A stretch of 25,406 nt of DNA from WHSM01 sp050701635 (GTDB lineage Bacteria; Actinomycetota; Actinomycetes; Mycobacteriales; Micromonosporaceae): assembly GCA_050701635.1 (NCBI GenBank), contig JBOGDF010000028.1:1-25406 (forward strand), read 5' to 3'. Positions 22,163 to 25,406 of the stretch are shown here, piece by piece. Every line of letters begins with the position of its first letter. Positions within the stretch are counted from its first letter, which is position 1. The position numbers were made by a program, and so were the translations under genes. The notes beneath the pieces were generated by a model. The model saw only the letters and a list, made by a program, of their open reading frames with translations. It made no database searches and was not told the DNA's origin.

Positions 22163-22777
22163 AGGAGATGACCTGCTCGGTGGCATGGGATGTCAGCTCT
22201 TGAGGGGGCAGTGTCGCATCCAGGCCTACGACCTGTCGGGCGACGCACTGGGCCGGCGCGGCGAAGTACCGGTTGAAGTGGTGGTTGAAGTCGGCCCGTA
22301 CCAGTAGGTCGGGGAAGCCGGGTCGGGTGGTCAACCGTTGTCGTACCGCCGCGGGTGACACGTCGAGGTGCAGGGTGAGGTCGGGACGGATCACCCCCGG
22401 TGTGTCCCGGATGATTTGACGCGCTCCGGGCAGGGCCTGGGTGTTGTGCAGCTGGTCGAGGGCGTACACGTGGGCAAGCAGCGTGTCGACCGACCGGTCG
22501 ATGAGCACCAGGTCAGCACGCCGCGCCAGGCTTAGGATTCGGGCTCGAACCTGCTCGATGTCAAGGAGAAGCGCACTGCGTCGTGCTGGCTGGCGGTGTC
22601 GTAGGCGTCCCAAGGCGGCAGGGTCCGGCCGTGGGCGAGGTCGACGTAGCAGGGGATCGTGACTACGGTCCACTTGGTGCCGAGGGTGGCGGTGATGTCC
22701 TTCGCGAGGCTGGTCTTGCCGGCCAGGCAGGGACCTTCAAGGGCCAGGACGGGGGGTCGGTCGCGGTGTACGCGCAT
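22140..22777 (-). pseudogene. P-loop nucleoside/thymidylate-kinase-like gene, single-base frameshift
   Basis: Two overlapping frames make up one kinase-like protein of about 210 residues. The first, from ATG 22777 behind a strong ggaggag, has Walker A GPCLAGKTSLAK (residues 15-26) and runs through PPWDAYDTASQHDAV before closing at 22532. The second frame continues as LLLDIEQVRARILSL, then DLVLIDRSVDTLLAHVYALD (the DRS segment typical of dTMP/deoxynucleoside kinase-like enzymes), and ends at 22140. The break lies near 22567 and needs one missing base. Everything else in the operon is intact, so this could be a recent mutation, a sequencing error or programmed frameshifting (no classic slippery heptamer seen). 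The intact enzyme would phosphorylate a nucleoside or sugar-like precursor. Confidence 0.75.
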
Positions 22778-22790
22778 GATGCTCCTCCGC

Positions 22791-23501
22791 TCAGCGGGGC
22801 GTGGTGTCGTACCAGCCGCGCCAGAACCAGCGCGACCGCAGGAACAGCCGGGTGGTGAGCGGGTTCGTCCAGAAGATCATCTTCCAGGCGGGCCACTGCT
22901 CGTGCCGCCGCAGCGACGGGCACACCGGCACGTGGTCGAGGAACAGGGCGGGCTGGCCGATCTGGTCGCCGTGGCGGCACAGGCGGTGGTAGAAGTCGCT
23001 GTCTTCGGCCATGAACATTGACTCGTTGAATCCTCCGAGGGCGAAGAACACCTTGCGGGTGCAGAACATCGCGACGCCTTGGGCGATGTTGCGGCGGACG
23101 GCGTACCACTGCCACAGGCGGCACAGCGCCCGCACGCTGCGCTTGGACGGCCGGTACATCGGCCGCAGCGCGCCTCCAACGGCGCCGGCCGCAAGGGCAT
23201 TGAGCACTTCGGTGATCGCGTTGTCAGGGATGGGGGTGTCGGCGTCGATGAATAACAGCCACTCGGCGTCCGCGTGGACCGCGCCGGTGTTGCGGGCAGC
23301 ACCGATGCCGCGTCGCGGCTCGACCGTGACTGCCGCGCCGTGTCGGCGGGCGACCTCAGCGGTAGCGTCGGTGCTGCCGTTGTCTACGACGATCACCTCG
23401 ACGCGGTCGTCATGGGCGGCATGGTGAATGGCCGCGAGGGTCCCTGGGAGGTAGTTCTCCTCGTTGTAGGCGGGGATCACGATGCTCAGCGTCGGGTTCA
23501 T
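22791..23501 (-). CDS. GT2-family glycosyltransferase
   Basis: A 236-residue GT-A fold glycosyltransferase. Seen: LSIVIPAYNEENYLPGTL (5-22), IVVDNGSTDAT (37-47), RRGIGAARNTG (63-73), the metal-binding DAD of FIDADTP (86-88), and a late AEDSDFYHR (165-173) matching the catalytic ED region. A basic/aromatic C-terminal helix (WFWRGWYDTTPR) may touch the membrane. ATG 23501 overlaps the PIG-L stop by four bases (ATGA). The enzyme probably adds a sugar to a lipid or glycoside acceptor; specificity unknown. Length fits short single-domain members. The following kinase-like gene starts 13 bases downstream. Confidence 0.87.
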   Translation of the reverse strand: MNPTLSIVIPAYNEENYLPGTLAAIHHAAHDDRVEVIVVDNGSTDATAEVARRHGAAVTVEPRRGIGAARNTGAVHADAEWLLFIDADTPIPDNAITEVLNALAAGAVGGALRPMYRPSKRSVRALCRLWQWYAVRRNIAQGVAMFCTRKVFFALGGFNESMFMAEDSDFYHRLCRHGDQIGQPALFLDHVPVCPSLRRHEQWPAWKMIFWTNPLTTRLFLRSRWFWRGWYDTTPR

Positions 23502-24304
23502 CGCGGCTCCCACAGCATCTCCGCGGGCCGGTAACTGCCGCCTCGTTCGACGGCGTGGGCGGTTAGTTCGGCCCGCCAGTCCCGGCCATCGGGCCACAAC
23601 ATCGCGGCCTGCGACCCGTAGCAGGCGATGGCGGACCACTTGCGCTCCCACGTCACGTGCGCCGCATAGTGCGGGTATGGGCGGCCGTGGATGGCGTTGT
23701 CCGGGCGGCGGATGGCGTGGGGAAGGTCTTCCCACAGCATCAACCGTGCCCCGACCCGGGACGTCGCCTCGACGACAGCCTGGTGGGTCAGACGGTGGTC
23801 GACATGCCCACCGATGGCGGCGCAGGTCAACACCAGCGGAGGTCGGCGACGGACACACAGTTCGGTGATCGTCGCGACGAGCTTCGTGCTTAGCTCGGGC
23901 TCGGCCGGGAGTTCTGCAAACACCGAGCGCTCGTTCTCGCACAACCAGCCGCCGTCGGTGTTCCGCCGGTAGATCGCGTCGAGAAACCCGTGGTGGTGCG
24001 TGACCACGCCCAGTGCCTCGGCGGCGGCGATGTCTTCGGCCCGGCGGTGCCGTACCGCATCAGCGCCTAGGCCGCACAGCCGGTGAAACGTACGCGCTGC
24101 CGGCGAGAGTTCACCCGCGGGGTCTCCGGCAAACAAGGTATGCAGCTCGACATATCGTGAGGTGGCGGCGTGGTCGGCCAGGTACGCGCCGATGGACAAC
24201 ACCGCGTCGTCAAGATGCGGCGAAACGACCAGGACGGTCGCCCTGTTCGTGCCGGCGATCTTCTTGCCGGGCCGGTGGGGGCGCGGGTTCTCCATGGCGC
24301 TCAC
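23498..24304 (-). CDS. PIG-L/LmbE-family deacetylase
   Basis: A 268-residue zinc-dependent N-deacetylase of the PIG-L family (substrates in the family include GlcNAc-inositol, lipid II and antibiotic glycosides). Metal site: SPHLDDAVLS (H30, D32, D33) and GGHVDHR (H167, with H170). GTG 24304 is favoured since it overlaps the membrane-protein TGA (GTGA) with ggag in front; ATG 24295 is the alternative. Family core occupies about residues 22-190; the C-terminal part (YAAHVTWERKWSAIACYGSQ, MLWEPR) matches longer members acting on glycan precursors. In this operon it would remove an acetyl group from an amino sugar placed by one of the glycosyltransferases; that is inference. Confidence 0.87.
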   Translation of the reverse strand: MSAMENPRPHRPGKKIAGTNRATVLVVSPHLDDAVLSIGAYLADHAATSRYVELHTLFAGDPAGELSPAARTFHRLCGLGADAVRHRRAEDIAAAEALGVVTHHHGFLDAIYRRNTDGGWLCENERSVFAELPAEPELSTKLVATITELCVRRRPPLVLTCAAIGGHVDHRLTHQAVVEATSRVGARLMLWEDLPHAIRRPDNAIHGRPYPHYAAHVTWERKWSAIACYGSQAAMLWPDGRDWRAELTAHAVERGGSYRPAEMLWEPR

Positions 24305-24537
24305 CGGCTCTCCGCGGCGAGGGTGTAGAGCGCCCATGCCGCGATCCCGGCCGACACCATGACCCAGGCTGCCGCCTTCGTGGAGAATGCGCGGACGGCG
24401 ATGCGGAGGACCGAGACCTGACCCTTCGCGATTTTCAGGTCGGACCAGGCGCGGAGGCATCGTTCCCAGGCGCGCCCTGTGAGAAGGCCCAGGGCGAGCG
24501 CGGTAAACGTCAACGTGGACATGGTGGCCAGATGCAT
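24301..24537 (-). CDS. small membrane protein
   Basis: A 78-residue protein from ATG 24537, with ggag seven bases upstream. It has two hydrophobic stretches (about residues 7-21, STLTFTALALGLLTG, and 55-73, AAAWVMVSAGIAAWALYTL) separated by a basic loop with R/K (RAWERCLRAWSDLKIAKGQ). It is thus likely to span the membrane twice. The stop overlaps the PIG-L start. It could anchor the glycan-modifying enzymes to the membrane; no family recognised. Confidence 0.65.
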   Translation of the reverse strand: MHLATMSTLTFTALALGLLTGRAWERCLRAWSDLKIAKGQVSVLRIAVRAFSTKAAAWVMVSAGIAAWALYTLAAESR

Positions 24538-24590
24538 CGCAGGGCTCCGGAGTCGCAGGGGTTCGGGTGGGTACGCAACGGTGGGTCCGG

Positions 24591-24836
24591 CTACGCATTA
24601 GGGATCTCCGATAGCTCGGATGGCCGGGAGTGCCATGGTGATGCAGGGATCGGGGTGGTACGCCGGGTCGGGTGCGGCGTGGCCAAGGCCAGCCGGGGTG
24701 AGGGGCAGAGCCAGCCCGCGAGGGCGCCGTGCTGGTCGACATGGGTGCAGCCCACGTCGGTGTAGCGGACTGCGTTCCCGCAGTTGGTGCAGACCACCGA
24801 GCCGGCGGAGGTCCTGGGGGAAGCGTTCTCAGTCAT
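24591..24836 (-). CDS. small zinc-ribbon-like protein
   Basis: An 81-residue protein from ATG 24836, which overlaps the stop of the upstream gene (ATGACTGA). Residues 17-46 hold VVCTNCGNAVRYTDVGCTH and later GWLCP, four cysteines plus nearby His residues, suggesting a small zinc-binding knuckle. The rest is Pro/Ser/Thr-rich and probably unstructured. The fold is like short zinc-ribbon proteins of actinobacterial mobile elements; role unknown. It is part of the same minus-strand transcription unit. Confidence 0.6.
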   Translation of the reverse strand: MTENASPRTSAGSVVCTNCGNAVRYTDVGCTHVDQHGALAGWLCPSPRLALATPHPTRRTTPIPASPWHSRPSELSEIPNA

Positions 24837-25293
24837 GGCGCTGCCACCACGTCTCGGGCCTCGCCGCTGGCTCGACCTCATGCCGCCACGCCGGGTGCCA
24901 GTCGCCGCGCTCGTCAATCTCGACGCGGACGAACGCGGCCACGAGCATCGCGTGGGAATCCAGCGGGTTGGTGTGTCGCCAGCGCAGCCGTTCCTCGTGC
25001 GACACCAGTGCTGGTCGCTTCAACGCGAATGCCGCACGTACCAGCGCCTTGAGCAGTAGGTCGCGTTCGATCGGCTTGGCCGGTACGTCGGCGTGCCCGC
25101 CGACGGAACCACACGAGTACCTGCGGAAGCCGTCCAGACGCTGTACCGCCACCAGCAGATGGCACGAGCGGTGCCACAACATCCCACGCAGCAGCCACGG
25201 GTCACGTGCCGTCGGACGGTCCCACCGATCGACCGATCTACCGGCGGCTGGCGCTTTGGCTACGAGGCTTGTGCGTCGGGTGTCGCGTGCCAC
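24829..25293 (-). CDS. hypothetical protein, start uncertain
   Basis: A 154-residue frame from GTG 25293 to TGA 24829. Protein-like segments are MLWHRSCHLLVAVQRLDGF, ERDLLLKALVRAAFALKRPA and DSHAMLVAAFVRVEIDERGD, ending RPETWWQRHD. The N-terminal 37 residues are low-complexity and the frame stays open further upstream, so the true start may be ATG 25182 or lie beyond the window. Its last bases overlap the zinc-ribbon start by eight bases, which supports a real gene. No family recognised; it resembles accessory proteins of unknown function on actinobacterial elements. Confidence 0.5.
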   Translation of the reverse strand: MARDTRRTSLVAKAPAAGRSVDRWDRPTARDPWLLRGMLWHRSCHLLVAVQRLDGFRRYSCGSVGGHADVPAKPIERDLLLKALVRAAFALKRPALVSHEERLRWRHTNPLDSHAMLVAAFVRVEIDERGDWHPAWRHEVEPAARPETWWQRHD

Positions 25294-25406
25294 GGTGATG
25301 GGACCACCGGTTTGCCACGAGCTTGGGACCGGCTCGGGCTCGGGTCGCGGGCCGTGTGGTGATGGTGGCCTACCGGCTGGCGGTGGTCAACTTTCGGGTC
25401 GGGCTG

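Noticed and set aside
1..25406. CRISPR array, rRNA genes, tRNA genes, replication origin
   Set aside because: No regularly spaced direct repeats, no rRNA-like stretches and no foldable tRNA were found on reading both strands.

Overview
The window is very GC-rich, with GTG and TTG starts and tight GTGA/ATGA gene overlaps. It looks like a chromosomal stretch of a filamentous actinobacterium. A Micromonosporaceae-like host is my best guess, from general style only and with no marker gene to prove it. All calls come from reading motifs by eye; no database search was run.

Layout. (1) 1-2763: a tightly overlapping catabolic operon of aldo/keto reductase (partial), L-fuconate dehydratase-type enolase-superfamily enzyme and FMN-dependent L-lactate dehydrogenase-type enzyme. 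Together they fit oxidative L-fucose (6-deoxyhexose) breakdown to pyruvate and L-lactate. (2) 2899-6121: an export-rich block: a Met-rich lipoprotein, then two convergent two-gene units, each with a small secreted metzincin-like protein (both carrying QExxH instead of HExxH) and a small exported partner, with a perfect 16-bp hairpin between the units. (3) 6122-7333: decayed DNA holding a frameshifted discoidin (F5/8 type C) domain fragment. (4) 7334-9938: a double SUKH-4-type protein, a cupin/SnoaL-like protein, and a divergent MarR regulator with a probable operator between them. (5) 10348-12733: a small secreted protein, a serine-recombinase remnant, and a secreted streptogrisin/alpha-lytic-type serine protease. 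(6) 13066-14535: a frameshifted inverted copy of the 3' end of the lactate dehydrogenase gene, fused near an N-terminally shortened regulator-like ORF and a HAD hydrolase. (7) 14704-20420: a mobile and probable defence region with a long imperfect inverted repeat, an HNH endonuclease, a large serine recombinase with small upstream ORFs, and a divergent two-gene unit encoding a reverse transcriptase and a HEPN-motif protein behind a hairpin-rich leader. (8) 20440-25293: a minus-strand accessory glycan-type operon: unknown protein, zinc-ribbon protein, small membrane protein, PIG-L deacetylase, GT2 glycosyltransferase, frameshifted P-loop kinase, HAD-like protein and GT4 glycosyltransferase.

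The most interesting item is the RT-HEPN pair at 18183-20365. The reverse transcriptase has recognisable palm motifs (catalytic YSDD) and a helical C-terminal region like that of the 'unknown group'/Abi defence reverse transcriptases. It overlaps the HEPN gene (RNAVAH motif) by four bases. It lies beside a large serine recombinase and is preceded by a roughly 180-nt leader with several hairpins that could be an associated non-coding RNA. I cannot match it to a named DRT type from memory. The remnants of other genes (discoidin domain, second recombinase, lactate dehydrogenase 3' end, split kinase) show that much of the window from about 6 kb onward is a rearranged accessory region.
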